DNA of 47,605 nucleotides from Methanobrevibacter millerae (GTDB lineage Archaea; Methanobacteriota; Methanobacteria; Methanobacteriales; Methanobacteriaceae), in assembly GCA_015063005.1 (NCBI GenBank), contig SUTF01000002.1, positions 1 through 47,605 on the forward strand, read 5' to 3'. Under the pieces are notes generated by a model. The model was not told where the DNA came from. It saw only the letters and a list, made by a program, of their open reading frames with translations, and did no database searches. The position numbers and the translations under genes are program-made. Of the stretch, positions 9,401-19,123 are shown one piece after another (the first letter of the stretch is position 1; each line of letters begins with the position of its first letter).

Positions 9401-9990
9401 TAATACAGGAGATTTAGGAAGAAAAGATAACGATGGAGAACTGTACGTATTGGGCAGAAATGATAATCAAATCAAACTAAGAGGATTGAGAATTGAATTA
9501 TCAGAAATAGAATGGGCAATAGCAAACTATGAAGACATAATTCTTTCAAAAGTAATGGTTAAAAAATTAAATTCAATCGAATACTTATGTGCTTATTTCA
9601 CATCAACAGGCAAAGTAAACACAGATAAACTAACCGAATACCTGAAAGAAACCTTACCTGAATATATGGTGCCATCCTACTTTACCCAGTTAGATGAATT
9701 CCCTAAAACACCTAACGGAAAGGTTGACTTCAAAAGCTTGCCTGACCCTGAAATAGATGTTGAAGAGTTAATTCAACCAAGAAACAAGGTTGAAAAAGAA
9801 ATTACTGACATTGTATCAGCAATATTGCAACACCATGAATTTGGTGTAAACACTGATTTGTTTACAGTAGGTTTAACATCACTTTCAGTAATTCAGCTAG
9901 TCACATCACTATCAGAGAAATTCGGCTCACAAATCACAGTAACTGATGTGCTTAAATACAAAAGCATTGAAAAGATAGCCAAAGAACTTA
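6447..9990 (+). other. NRPS1 starter region: full C, half C, unusual A1, PCP1
   Basis: The full C domain at the very N-terminus implies either an acyl-loading (lipo-initiation) step or acceptance of a chain from another protein. Its motif reads QH instead of HH, with the catalytic second His kept. Next comes a half C domain (FDAPTVLSPD, LNLSKF-like core), equal to the C-terminal lobe only. A1 keeps the core ATP motifs and the A10 lysine (PNGKVDF). When lined up with GrsA-PheA its pocket reads I-V-R-G-I-G-S-I-A, with Ile where Asp235 normally grips the amino group. It may use a carboxylic acid or another non-alpha-amino substrate, or be inactive. Confidence 0.6.
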
Positions 9991-12900
9991 AAGAGGATAA
10001 CGAGGATTTCGGTGCAATCAAAAAATATTATCCATTAACCCAAAATCAACTTGGAGTTTACTTTGACTATATTAAAAACCCTGATAGCTTAGCATATAAT
10101 TTGCCTAAAAAACTTGAATTCAAAAATATTGATGCAGATAAACTCAAATCATCAATTATAAAAGCAGTAAATAATCATCCGTATCTAAAAACTATTATCA
10201 CCCCACTTGGCGGACAAATTAGTCAGCAAAGAAGGGATGAGTTAGAAATTGATGAATATATAGAAATTGTTGATGAATATGATGTTGAAGACTTTGTCAA
10301 ACCATTTAAACTAGACGAAGGCCCGCTCTTCAGATTTAAAATTATTAAAGATAAAATGTTGCTGGCCGATTTCCATCATATACTCGTTGATGGAACATCC
10401 CTGAACATTCTATTCGATGAAATAGCAAAAATATATGATGGTAAAGACTATGAGCTAGAAGACATCAACGGATTTGATTACTCATTATCTGAAGTTAAAA
10501 AAGAAGAATCTTCAATCTATCAGGAATCAAAGGAATTCTTTGAAAATAAGATTAAGGAATTTGATGAAGCATCAGTTATTACACAGGATTTGAACGGTGA
10601 TGAAACAAATGCCAAAGTAGCAATAGAAAACACCCTTATCAGCAAATCCCTCATAGATGACTTCTGTAGTGAAAATAGAATTAGTCAGAATAACCTTTTC
10701 CTGGCAGCAAGTTCATTTACATTATCAAAATTCGTATACAGTAAAGATCTGCTATTTGCAACACTATCCAACGGCAGATTTAATTCAAATATACAAAAAA
10801 CATTAGCCATGATGGTGAAAACATTACCATTGGCATTGAAATTAGATACTGATTTGAACATTAAGGAATTCTTCGAATACATAAACGGTGAATGGCTGAA
10901 TGTTTTAACATATTCTGCTTATCCATTGACTAAATTATCCGAAGATTATGATATTGCACCTGAGATATTATTTGCATATCATGGAAAAATCATTAATGAT
11001 GTTGAAATGGGAAATCAAATCATAGAACGTCAATCAATAGATTATGACAGCCTTAAATTTAAAATCAACCTTTATGTAGTTGATATTGGTGATGAATATA
11101 AAATCACATGCGAATATAATGACCAGCTATACTCACAGACTCTAATGGAAACATTCCTGAGTTCCCTTGAAGTGGTTTTAAATAAATTCACTAAATTAAG
11201 TTCAGAGACCAAAATCAAAGACATATCCATTGTTGAAGATGATAGTTTACCTGAAAACATTGGAGAATATGACGATTTCGGTGAGGTTAGATTAAACAAG
11301 TTATTTGAAAAACAGGTTGATTTGAATCCGGATAAAGTAATCCTTTATGCAGATGATGGTGAATTTACCTATGAAGAACTGAATATTAAGGCAAATAGGA
11401 TTGCACATGCCCTTATTAAGAAAGGCGTTGGTCTGGAAGACAGAGTCATGCTTATTCTTAACAGAAACAGCAATCTGATATCCTCAGTATACGGAATACT
11501 TAAGGCGGGGGCAGGATTCATTCCTGTTGATTCAGATTATCCTTCTGACAGGATTGAACATGTATTAACCGACAGCCAGTCCAAATACATTATTGTGGAT
11601 GATGTCATTGACAAAAAAGGCATTGATTTAAGTGAATATGCTGATAAGCTATTGGATGTTAATGAATTGCTTGAAGAAAATGATATTTCCAACCCTGACC
11701 AGGATATCCAGGGCAATAATCTTGCTTATATCATTTACACTTCAGGTTCAACAGGACTTCCTAAAGGAGTTATGCTTGAGCATGCAAATATTGCAAACTT
11801 CGTTTACCCTGATTCAAGAAACATTTCAATGTATGAACTGGTAAACAATCTTGAAGCAGAAGATTATAAAGTATTGTCAACCACCACAGTTGCATTTGAC
11901 GTGTTCCAGCAGGAATTAATGGGTTCCCTTTTAAATTCCGTTCCTATGGTATTTGCAAATGATGTTGAATATAAAGATCCTATTGCAATGGCGGAATTAG
12001 TAAATAAAACTGGTGCTAATGTTTATGTAGCTACACCATCACGTATACTCCAGTATCTTGAAATTGATGAACTGAGAGAGATAATGTGTGGATTCAAGGT
12101 TTATCTTATTGCTGGTGAGGCATTCCCTCTAAGACTATATGAAGTACTGTCAAAGAATTCATCCGGTAAAATATATAACATGTACGGTCCGACCGAAGCG
12201 ACAGTGTATTCAAACGGAAGTTTATTGACAAGCTCAGATATCTCTATCGGAAAACCTTTGTTTAATGTTCATGAATGCATTATGGATTATGATTTTAATC
12301 CTTTACCTGCGAATGTTGTTGGAGAATTATGCATTTCAGGAAAAGGAGTTTCCAGAGAGTACCTGAACCATCCTGAGAAGAATGCTGAAAGTTATAAGAT
12401 TATAGATGGAATCAAGTTTTATAAAACCGGAGATTATGCCAAATTAACAGAAGACGGAGAAGTCTATGTTTACGGCAGGATGGATAATCAGATTAAGTTA
12501 AGAGGTCTTAGAATTGAAATTGGTGAAATCGAATCTGCAATAGCCGATTATGATCCAATCAAATCCGTCGTGGTAGTTGTAAAGAAAATCAATGAGAATG
12601 ATTACTTATGCGCATACTACACCCTTAAAGAGAATTATGAAAACCTCTTTGACCTCGAGTACCTGAAAGACTTAATATCCAAGAAACTGGTTTATTATAT
12701 GGTTCCAACATTCTATATGCAATTGGATGAATTCCCTAGAACTCCTAACGACAAGATAGATGTTAGAAAATTACCTGAAATTGAGATTCAAACAGCAACA
12801 TATACTAAACCGTCCAATGAAATAGAAGAAGGATTATTTGAAATTGCAGCAGACATTATTGGAATTGAAGAGTTCGGAGTGGAAAGTGATTTGCTGACCC

Positions 12901-15900
12901 TGGGTTTAACCTCCCTGTCAGTAATGAAATTCGTATCAGAAATCCATAAGAAATTCAACACATCAATAATGCTAACCGAAGTGATGAAACACAAGACCAT
13001 TAAAGAGATTGCCAAACTGATTAATCCAACTCAAAAAGATGAAGTGGAAATCCAGGAGACATATCCTTTAACACAGAATCAGTTGGGAGTGTACTTTGAA
13101 TGCGTTAAAAACCCTGAGGATGTTACATATAACATGCCGTTGAAACTGGATTTCAATGGAAAAATCAACACAGACAAACTCAAGAATGCAATCATAACCG
13201 CAATTGATAATCACCCCTACCTGAAAACAAGAATAATAATGAAGGAAGGGGAAGCTTATCAGGAAAGAAGAGACAATCTGGAAGTTGAGAATCATATTGA
13301 AATCACAAGTGAATCTGAAGACATTAAGGAATTTGTAAAACCATTCAAACTGGATGAGGGACCATTATTCAGATTCAAGATAATTAATGATTCCCTATTG
13401 CTTGCCGATTTCCACCACATCATAGCTGACGGAACCGCATTGAAAATATTATTTGATGAGATTGCAAGCATCTATGACGGAAGAGATTATGAGCTGGAAG
13501 AGATTGACGGATTCGAGTATGCATTGAATGAAGTGAAAACAGAACAATCCAACTTATATAAGGAAGCTGAACTATTCTTCTTCAATAAAATTAAAGAATT
13601 TGATGAAGCAACCCTTATCACTCCTGATTTGAATGGAAACCAGGATGAAGGATGGGCAGTAGGTAAACGCAGACACATGGATAAGGAAATGATTGATGAG
13701 GTCTGTCAAAGATACGGCATGTCCCAAAATAACCTGTTCCTCTCAGTAACCTCATTTGTACTGTCCAAATTCGCATCCAATAAGAATTTATTGTTTGCAA
13801 CATTATCCAATGGAAGATACGATTTAAGTCAGCAGAAAACATTAGCCATGATGGTGAAAACATTGCCGTTAGCATTGAAACTAAACACTGACTTAAACAT
13901 CAAGGAATACTTTGAATTCATGAATAATGAATGGATGGACGTGTTAACTTATTCCTCATACCCATTAACCAAGATATCAGACAAGTACTCCATCATGCCA
14001 GAGATCCTATACACTTACCAATCCGACCTGATGGACGATATGGTGATTGACGGCAAGAGTGTTAAAAAGGAATTCATTGAATTTGACCATTTGAAATTCA
14101 ATATGGGAATAGAAATCGAAGAAAAACCAGACCAGTATGACATATTCTGCCAATATAACAATGAAATGTATTCAGATAAGTTAATCGGCACTTTCCTCGA
14201 CAGTTTTGAAATCGTGCTAAACAAGTTCTCAAAATTAGACAATGACACCCAACTTAAGGATATCGCCATCATTGAAAATGACAATTTGGGAATAGATGAT
14301 GTCGAATATGATGATATCGGTGAAAACCGCTTGAATAAACTCTTTGAAAAACAAGTGGAAATGAATCCTAATAAAATAGTATTGCAGGCCTGTGATGGAG
14401 ACTATAGCTACGAAGAATTGAACATCAAGGCGAATAAAATTGCAAACAATTTAATTAAAAATGGTGTTGGAGTTGAAGATAAGGTTATGATTATACTGAA
14501 CAGAAACAGTAACTTCATCGCTTCAGTATTCGGAATCCTAAAGGCTGGAGCTGCATTCATACCTATTGACTCCGAGTATCCTAAAGACCGGATTGAACAT
14601 ATATTAACCGACAGCCAGTCCAAATACATTATCGTAGATGATGTCATTGACAAGAAATACATTGATTTAAGCGAATATGCAGATAAGTTATTAGACATTA
14701 ATGAATTGCTTGAAGAAAATGACATTTCCAATCCTAACCAGGACATCCATGGCGACAATCTGGCCTATATCATATACACATCAGGTTCAACAGGACTTCC
14801 TAAAGGAGTTATGCTTGAGCATGAAAATATTGCAAACTTCGTTTACCCAGATTCCAGAAACATTTCAACATACGAATTGGTAAACAATCTCGAAGAGGAG
14901 AATTATAAGGTATTGTCAACCACCACAGTTGCATTTGACGTGTTCCAGCAGGAATTAATGGGTTCCCTTTTAAATTCCATACCTATGGTATTTGCAAGTG
15001 ATGATGAATATAAAGACCCTATTGAAATGGCCGAATTGGTTAATAAAACCGGTGCCAATGTTTATGTAGCTACACCATCACGTATACTCCAGTACCTGGA
15101 GATTGATGAGTTAAAAGACATGATGTATGGATTCAAGGTTTATCTAATTGCAGGTGAACCATTCCCACAAAGACTATACGAAGCACTGTCAAAAAATTCA
15201 TCCGGCAAAATATTCAACATGTACGGACCTACCGAAACAACTGTGTATTCTAACGGTAGTCTATTGACAAGTTCAGACATTTCCATTGGAAAACCTTTAT
15301 TTAACGTTCATGAATGCATTATGGATTATGATTCCAATCCTTTACCTCCAAATGTTATTGGTGAATTATACATTTCAGGAAAAGGTGTTTCAAGAGAGTA
15401 CCTGAACCGTCCAGAAAAAAATGCCGAAAGTTATGAGATAATAAATGGAATCAAGTTTTATAAAACCGGAGACTACGCCAAATTAACAGAAGATGGAAAT
15501 TTCTATGTCTACGGCAGGATGGATAATCAGATTAAATTAAGAGGCCTCAGAATTGAAATTGGTGAAATCGAATCTGCAATAGCCGATTATGATCCAATCA
15601 AATCCGTCGTGGTAGTTGTAAAGAAAATCAAGGACAATGATCATTTATGTGCATATTTCACAGTACAGGATGAATATAAAAAGGATAATCTCAATGGAGA
15701 TGAATACTCCTTTGATATTGATGATTTAAAGAAAAAATTAAATGAAAAACTGGTCTACTACATGGTTCCAACAGTTTACACAGAACTGGATGAAATGCCA
15801 CAGACCCCTAACGGTAAAACCGACGTAAGGAATCTGCCTGAGCCTAAATTAATAACAAAATACGTGGCTCCTGAAAATGATGCCGAAGCCTACTTCGTCA

Positions 15901-17300
15901 AAACATTCGAAGAGATATTGGGCCTGGATAAAGTGAGTGTCACAGATAACTTCTTTGAAATAGGAGGAACATCACTCCTTGTAACAAAAATAACCATGGC
16001 AGCAATAAACAGGAACTACAAGGTCAGTTATGGTGACGTGTTTAACAATCCGACACCAAGGATGCTTGCAGAATTCATCTCAAATGATGATGACCACCTC
16101 TCACAAACCGAAAGCAAGTATGACTACACTAAAATCAACAACCTATTGAAAAACAATACTGTTGAATCATTCAATAAAGGTAAAGTGGATGAGAGTCTTG
16201 GAGATGTCTTATTAACCGGTGCAACAGGATTTTTAGGAGTTCATGTTCTTAAAGAACTGATTGAAAGCGAACAAGGAAAAATCTATTGTCTTTTAAGATC
16301 CAAGAAGGATTTGCATGCTGCAGACAGGCTGAAAACATTACTTTTCTATTACTTCTCAGAAAGCTTTGAAGACCTGTTTGATGACAGGATAGTTGTAGTC
16401 GAGGGAGACATAACCAATTATGACGACTTTGAAAAAATGATAAACTACAACATCAACACAATCATCAACTGTGCAGCAAATGTGAAACATTTCTCATCCG
16501 GAAATGACATTGAAGAGATAAACTATAATGGTGTGATTAACGGATTGAAATTTGCAAAGATTAAAAACTCCAAATATGTGCAAATATCCACTTACAGTGT
16601 TGCAGGACAAAGTTTAAACAATTATCCTCCTGTTGATGTCAAATTCACTGAACAAGACTTGTTTATTGGTCAGCTTCTTGAAAACCAATACATCAACAGT
16701 AAATTTTTAGCAGAACGTGCAGTGCTTGAAGCACGAATAAAAGATGATTTGAATGTAAAAATCATGCGTGTGGGAAACCTGATGGCTAGAAGCTCAGACA
16801 GTGAATTCCAGATAAACTTTGAAACAAACGGTTTTGTCAACCGTCTGAAATCATTTGTGACTTTAGGCAAAATACAGTACAGTAAACTGGGCAGCCCAGT
16901 TGAGTTCAGTGCAATAGACATTACTGCTAAGGCAATCGTGGAACTGGCAAAAGCTCCAAAGGAATGTACTGTATTCCATGCATATGATGAGCATACCGCT
17001 TCATTTGCAGATGTGATAAAAATCATCAATAAATTAGACTTGCATGTTGATCCATGTGATGATGAGGAATATGAGAAGGCATTAGAGGAAGCATTTAAAG
17101 ATAAATCCAAACAGGATGGTCTTTCAGGAATTATCACTAATGTTGGTCAGGGCCAGACAAACACAGCATGGTTAGGCGTTGAGAATAAGTACACCCTACA
17201 GATATTATATCGTTTAGGAGTATTCTGGCCAATGATTAGTGAGGAATATATTTACACATTCATTAAATATCTTCAGGATATAGGATTTTTTGATTTATAG
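6447..17300 (+). CDS. NRPS1: three-module nonribosomal peptide synthetase with terminal reductase
   Basis: A 3617-residue assembly line. Domains by eye: a full condensation (C) domain 1-410 with QHILLDG (H127); a half C domain 412-612 without an HHxxxDG motif; A1 619-1110 (TSGSTGKPKG from 762) and carrier PCP1 (Ser1145); C2 from 1194 (HHILVDG, H1310-H1311), A2 from 1615 (TSGSTG from 1765), PCP2 (Ser2156); C3 from 2205 (HHIIADG, H2323-H2324), A3 from 2628 (TSGSTG from 2778), PCP3 (GGTS, Ser3176); and a reductase with GATGFLG (3258-3264) and Tyr3415/Lys3419. It should build a short peptide in the cytoplasm and free it as an aldehyde or alcohol. There is no epimerase or thioesterase. PCP1 and PCP2 read GLTSLS rather than GGxS. 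RBS GGAG at 6435. A MATE exporter gene follows 21 bases downstream. Confidence 0.93.
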   Translation: MNFKLSSCQKMLLFSEINNANNDSFYLKFRKDYPLDEFEYLKSAVEIISKNYLNLQITKNTNGDFEQYYAADTRVNLKCFEVSENDVESFIKDYLDKPFEEIFDTALYSWVILKTQSNAILIGAVQHILLDGTSLYTLLPQEIETAITCLKNNTEYQIKDYSYEEYVNSEIQYLQSVEAEEDKKYWLNSLKNYTQDWYSFDNSHLGYRELILDEIPNFNYSPFVTALSLGFLYLSKSKNDNATFNDIVMNTSVHGRYFGQDDALGMFVNTIPLRLAYDEELSFEELLAYSKSVLKEGLSHAKLQFSEYTTDLRNADIDPNCISMYSIVSNSTNTNSKFLTLQKDINFPFHIRVNKNYDDVEGLQSLFIEYDKACFEEDDIECIVKSLEDLLKQVCEDPLKKCKDYDVDIADFFAAENYYNNLINSFDAPTVLSPDNNSDKAEYKMISRTLDSDNLEKLASKYGLTSEKLMLAIGLYNLSKFSFSKDILITYNKLAAGYHFNTDMTVEEFLNDFNRSFKEYPNYPLANNEKLDFDSEIVYCTEDIDCKDYKFAIIHENNDLKINYDSSYYSKELAGAFLDAYEVLLDKFNSDKSLLKNISICAKIDEDDDFKMELANTGVVKEMFEQAVTSNPNKTILYADDGQLTYDELNRKSNKIANALIKKGVGVNDNIMFMMRRNSDLIAAVLAIAKTGAAFIPIDPKYPKNRINQILEDSSAKYVITSSEIEYAGENGIDVGELLKEDDDSNPQVNITPDDVSFLIYTSGSTGKPKGVMITNRGITNYIANVEENVPIYQLNKKCSKFISISTVSFIVFLREIFGTIMNGLPVVFANDEESIDPIRLSELFDKSNADGFGSTPTRLLEYLKVDEIQEVLSRCEVIIVGGEGFPPVLYDRMSKYTRADIYNSYGPTEVTIASHYKLIDSPFITAGWPMLNVVDKIMDIDQNQLPPYVTGEIYVGGAGIAKGYLNNPEQTKEVFKTINNIPYYNTGDLGRKDNDGELYVLGRNDNQIKLRGLRIELSEIEWAIANYEDIILSKVMVKKLNSIEYLCAYFTSTGKVNTDKLTEYLKETLPEYMVPSYFTQLDEFPKTPNGKVDFKSLPDPEIDVEELIQPRNKVEKEITDIVSAILQHHEFGVNTDLFTVGLTSLSVIQLVTSLSEKFGSQITVTDVLKYKSIEKIAKELKEDNEDFGAIKKYYPLTQNQLGVYFDYIKNPDSLAYNLPKKLEFKNIDADKLKSSIIKAVNNHPYLKTIITPLGGQISQQRRDELEIDEYIEIVDEYDVEDFVKPFKLDEGPLFRFKIIKDKMLLADFHHILVDGTSLNILFDEIAKIYDGKDYELEDINGFDYSLSEVKKEESSIYQESKEFFENKIKEFDEASVITQDLNGDETNAKVAIENTLISKSLIDDFCSENRISQNNLFLAASSFTLSKFVYSKDLLFATLSNGRFNSNIQKTLAMMVKTLPLALKLDTDLNIKEFFEYINGEWLNVLTYSAYPLTKLSEDYDIAPEILFAYHGKIINDVEMGNQIIERQSIDYDSLKFKINLYVVDIGDEYKITCEYNDQLYSQTLMETFLSSLEVVLNKFTKLSSETKIKDISIVEDDSLPENIGEYDDFGEVRLNKLFEKQVDLNPDKVILYADDGEFTYEELNIKANRIAHALIKKGVGLEDRVMLILNRNSNLISSVYGILKAGAGFIPVDSDYPSDRIEHVLTDSQSKYIIVDDVIDKKGIDLSEYADKLLDVNELLEENDISNPDQDIQGNNLAYIIYTSGSTGLPKGVMLEHANIANFVYPDSRNISMYELVNNLEAEDYKVLSTTTVAFDVFQQELMGSLLNSVPMVFANDVEYKDPIAMAELVNKTGANVYVATPSRILQYLEIDELREIMCGFKVYLIAGEAFPLRLYEVLSKNSSGKIYNMYGPTEATVYSNGSLLTSSDISIGKPLFNVHECIMDYDFNPLPANVVGELCISGKGVSREYLNHPEKNAESYKIIDGIKFYKTGDYAKLTEDGEVYVYGRMDNQIKLRGLRIEIGEIESAIADYDPIKSVVVVVKKINENDYLCAYYTLKENYENLFDLEYLKDLISKKLVYYMVPTFYMQLDEFPRTPNDKIDVRKLPEIEIQTATYTKPSNEIEEGLFEIAADIIGIEEFGVESDLLTLGLTSLSVMKFVSEIHKKFNTSIMLTEVMKHKTIKEIAKLINPTQKDEVEIQETYPLTQNQLGVYFECVKNPEDVTYNMPLKLDFNGKINTDKLKNAIITAIDNHPYLKTRIIMKEGEAYQERRDNLEVENHIEITSESEDIKEFVKPFKLDEGPLFRFKIINDSLLLADFHHIIADGTALKILFDEIASIYDGRDYELEEIDGFEYALNEVKTEQSNLYKEAELFFFNKIKEFDEATLITPDLNGNQDEGWAVGKRRHMDKEMIDEVCQRYGMSQNNLFLSVTSFVLSKFASNKNLLFATLSNGRYDLSQQKTLAMMVKTLPLALKLNTDLNIKEYFEFMNNEWMDVLTYSSYPLTKISDKYSIMPEILYTYQSDLMDDMVIDGKSVKKEFIEFDHLKFNMGIEIEEKPDQYDIFCQYNNEMYSDKLIGTFLDSFEIVLNKFSKLDNDTQLKDIAIIENDNLGIDDVEYDDIGENRLNKLFEKQVEMNPNKIVLQACDGDYSYEELNIKANKIANNLIKNGVGVEDKVMIILNRNSNFIASVFGILKAGAAFIPIDSEYPKDRIEHILTDSQSKYIIVDDVIDKKYIDLSEYADKLLDINELLEENDISNPNQDIHGDNLAYIIYTSGSTGLPKGVMLEHENIANFVYPDSRNISTYELVNNLEEENYKVLSTTTVAFDVFQQELMGSLLNSIPMVFASDDEYKDPIEMAELVNKTGANVYVATPSRILQYLEIDELKDMMYGFKVYLIAGEPFPQRLYEALSKNSSGKIFNMYGPTETTVYSNGSLLTSSDISIGKPLFNVHECIMDYDSNPLPPNVIGELYISGKGVSREYLNRPEKNAESYEIINGIKFYKTGDYAKLTEDGNFYVYGRMDNQIKLRGLRIEIGEIESAIADYDPIKSVVVVVKKIKDNDHLCAYFTVQDEYKKDNLNGDEYSFDIDDLKKKLNEKLVYYMVPTVYTELDEMPQTPNGKTDVRNLPEPKLITKYVAPENDAEAYFVKTFEEILGLDKVSVTDNFFEIGGTSLLVTKITMAAINRNYKVSYGDVFNNPTPRMLAEFISNDDDHLSQTESKYDYTKINNLLKNNTVESFNKGKVDESLGDVLLTGATGFLGVHVLKELIESEQGKIYCLLRSKKDLHAADRLKTLLFYYFSESFEDLFDDRIVVVEGDITNYDDFEKMINYNINTIINCAANVKHFSSGNDIEEINYNGVINGLKFAKIKNSKYVQISTYSVAGQSLNNYPPVDVKFTEQDLFIGQLLENQYINSKFLAERAVLEARIKDDLNVKIMRVGNLMARSSDSEFQINFETNGFVNRLKSFVTLGKIQYSKLGSPVEFSAIDITAKAIVELAKAPKECTVFHAYDEHTASFADVIKIINKLDLHVDPCDDEEYEKALEEAFKDKSKQDGLSGIITNVGQGQTNTAWLGVENKYTLQILYRLGVFWPMISEEYIYTFIKYLQDIGFFDL
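16195..17300 (+). other. NRPS1 terminal reductase (R) domain
   Basis: Residues from about 3250 on form a short-chain dehydrogenase-like, NAD(P)H-binding thioester reductase (NAD_binding_4/Lys2 C-terminal type). GATGFLG binds the cofactor, LLRSKKD follows, YVQISTYSVAG holds the active-site Ser/Thr strand, and YINSK (Y3415, K3419) is the catalytic pair. Such domains release the PCP-bound peptide as an aldehyde or, with a second reduction, an alcohol. Confidence 0.85.
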
Positions 17301-17321
17301 CTAAACACAGGATTTGATTTA

Positions 17322-19043
17322 ATGTATGAAAGAAATTATAAATTATTAAGCAGTAAATTCAGGGAATTATTCTTTCCCACATTATTTACTTCAATGACAG
17401 GGAATATCAGCATATTCCTTGATTCATTAATTGTTAGTAATTTGTTAGGCGCAACAGTTTTAGCCAGTATTCAACCAATAAATCCCCTAATAACATTTGT
17501 AAATCTGATTTATTGGATGATTGGTTTAGGAGGCAGTGTCTTATGTGCAGTTTCAAAGGCAGAGTTTGATTATGAGAAAAGTAACAGTATCTTCTCGGTT
17601 TCAATCAAAACACTTTTGATAATCGGAGTATTGATAACGTTGATTTGTCTGTTGTTTTCATCACAGATAATTGCAATATTATGTCCTTCAGACAATAAGG
17701 CTCTATTCGGACAGTTCTTTTTAGCATATATAATTGGAATACCTTTTTTATGTTATATGATGAGCATGTCCTACTTTGTAAGGGCTGACGGCTTTTCAAA
17801 TTTGCCGTTCAAAGCATCCCTGTTATGTAATATTGTAAATCTGTGCCTGGATTTCATTTTTATATTGGTATTCGACTTTGGCCTTGCAGGTGCAGGATTA
17901 GCCACAGCAATTGGTTATATGGTAGGATCTTTATATGTCTCAACATACTTCTTTAGCAAAGAAAGAACATTGAAATTTATCCGCTTGAAAGTTAAACCAT
18001 ACTTAAATCATGTGAAAAATATTTGTAAATCAGGATTTTCAAGCGCATCCTCACAGTTATACATTACAATTAAGTTATTTGTTGTAAATATGCTGGTTGT
18101 GGCATTTGCAGGCGTTACAGGATTAGGGGCATTTAACATATGTTTCAATAGCTTAATAATCATTTCAATGTTCATAATCGGCGCAGCCCAGACAATGTCA
18201 CCAATGGTTTCTGTTTACTTTAAAGAAGCAGATTATTCCGGAGTGAATTTTGTTGTAAAAAGAGCATTCAAAATAGTTTTAGCATCAAGCATCATATTGA
18301 CATTGCTGTTCGTAATCTATCCAGATATACTGTTAATGTTATATAGGGTGAAAAATCCGGCTGACGTCCCCATTGTAGTTAACGCAATTAGATTATTTTC
18401 ACTTTCCTATGTAGGTCTTTCCATTAGTTCACTATATATGTATTATACACAGGCTATTGAAGAAAATAAGATTTCATCAACCGTTTCAATACTGGAAGGT
18501 TTAATATTCCCTGTAGCACTGGCAATTCTATTATCCGCAATTATGGGCATAAATGGAGTGTGGATTTCATTTGCCGTAGCTGAAGTATTTACAGTAATCT
18601 TCATATATGCTTATTCAAAATATAAGAATAAAAAGACAAATGGAGATTATTCAGGTTTCTTTATGAATAAAAATAATAAAGATAATGAAAATATCCTGGA
18701 ATATGCTATTAATGGAGAAATTGAAGAAGCAGTAGAATTATCAAAAAACATTGGAGAACATTTAAGCGATGTAAAATCCGGTACTATAGTTAATTTGGCC
18801 ATAGAGGAAATATTAGTCAACATCATTAACATTAATGATAAAGTGGATTTCATAGACATAATCGTTAAAATTGATGATGATTCCATATTAATTTCAATTA
18901 AGGATCCAGGAATTGAATTCAATCCTGTTATCGAAAATGATGAATTACAGTTTGATAATATTTCAGTGTTAAATAAAATAGCGGATAAAATCGAATATGC
19001 GAGAGTATTAGGTTTAAACAGTACAGTTATACATATTAATTAA
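17322..19043 (+). CDS. MATE-family exporter with C-terminal RsbW-like (HATPase) domain
   Basis: Residues 1-450 of this 573-residue protein form a twelve-helix MATE (NorM/DinF-like) antiporter, with typical starts LFFPTLFTSMTGN and DSLIVSNLLGA and the mid-protein motif YFVRADGFSNLPF. After YSKYKNKK a soluble domain of about 110 residues follows. It resembles the anti-sigma kinases RsbW/SpoIIAB: N-box NLAIEEILVN (N491-N500), G1-like KDPGIEFNP (D528, G530) and the end strand ARVLGLNSTVIHI. The glycine-rich G2 box is missing (NISVL where NxGIxL is usual), so ATP binding is doubtful. It starts 21 bases after NRPS1, with AGGA upstream, so it is co-transcribed and probably exports the NRPS1 product. 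A STAS protein is encoded upstream of NRPS1. Confidence 0.9.
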   Translation: MYERNYKLLSSKFRELFFPTLFTSMTGNISIFLDSLIVSNLLGATVLASIQPINPLITFVNLIYWMIGLGGSVLCAVSKAEFDYEKSNSIFSVSIKTLLIIGVLITLICLLFSSQIIAILCPSDNKALFGQFFLAYIIGIPFLCYMMSMSYFVRADGFSNLPFKASLLCNIVNLCLDFIFILVFDFGLAGAGLATAIGYMVGSLYVSTYFFSKERTLKFIRLKVKPYLNHVKNICKSGFSSASSQLYITIKLFVVNMLVVAFAGVTGLGAFNICFNSLIIISMFIIGAAQTMSPMVSVYFKEADYSGVNFVVKRAFKIVLASSIILTLLFVIYPDILLMLYRVKNPADVPIVVNAIRLFSLSYVGLSISSLYMYYTQAIEENKISSTVSILEGLIFPVALAILLSAIMGINGVWISFAVAEVFTVIFIYAYSKYKNKKTNGDYSGFFMNKNNKDNENILEYAINGEIEEAVELSKNIGEHLSDVKSGTIVNLAIEEILVNIININDKVDFIDIIVKIDDDSILISIKDPGIEFNPVIENDELQFDNISVLNKIADKIEYARVLGLNSTVIHIN

Positions 19044-19103
19044 GATCCAACTAATGCCTGTACTTCAAGATCATTGCCCTATTGGGTATAATGATATTGA
19101 CCT

Positions 19104-19123
19104 CTCCGGCTTAAAAGCCGGAG
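19104..19123. terminator. GC-rich hairpin after the NRPS1-MATE operon
   Basis: CTCCGGCTTAAAAGCCGGAG is a perfect 20-base inverted repeat (stem 8-9 bp), 61 bases after the exporter stop, followed by AATTCTTT. It can end the NRPS1 operon. A strikingly GC-rich stem in AT-rich DNA is also what the right ends of IS200/IS605 elements look like, so it may be an insertion-sequence relic. A 12-base piece, CCTCTCCGGCTT, recurs at 19503-19514. Confidence 0.55.
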
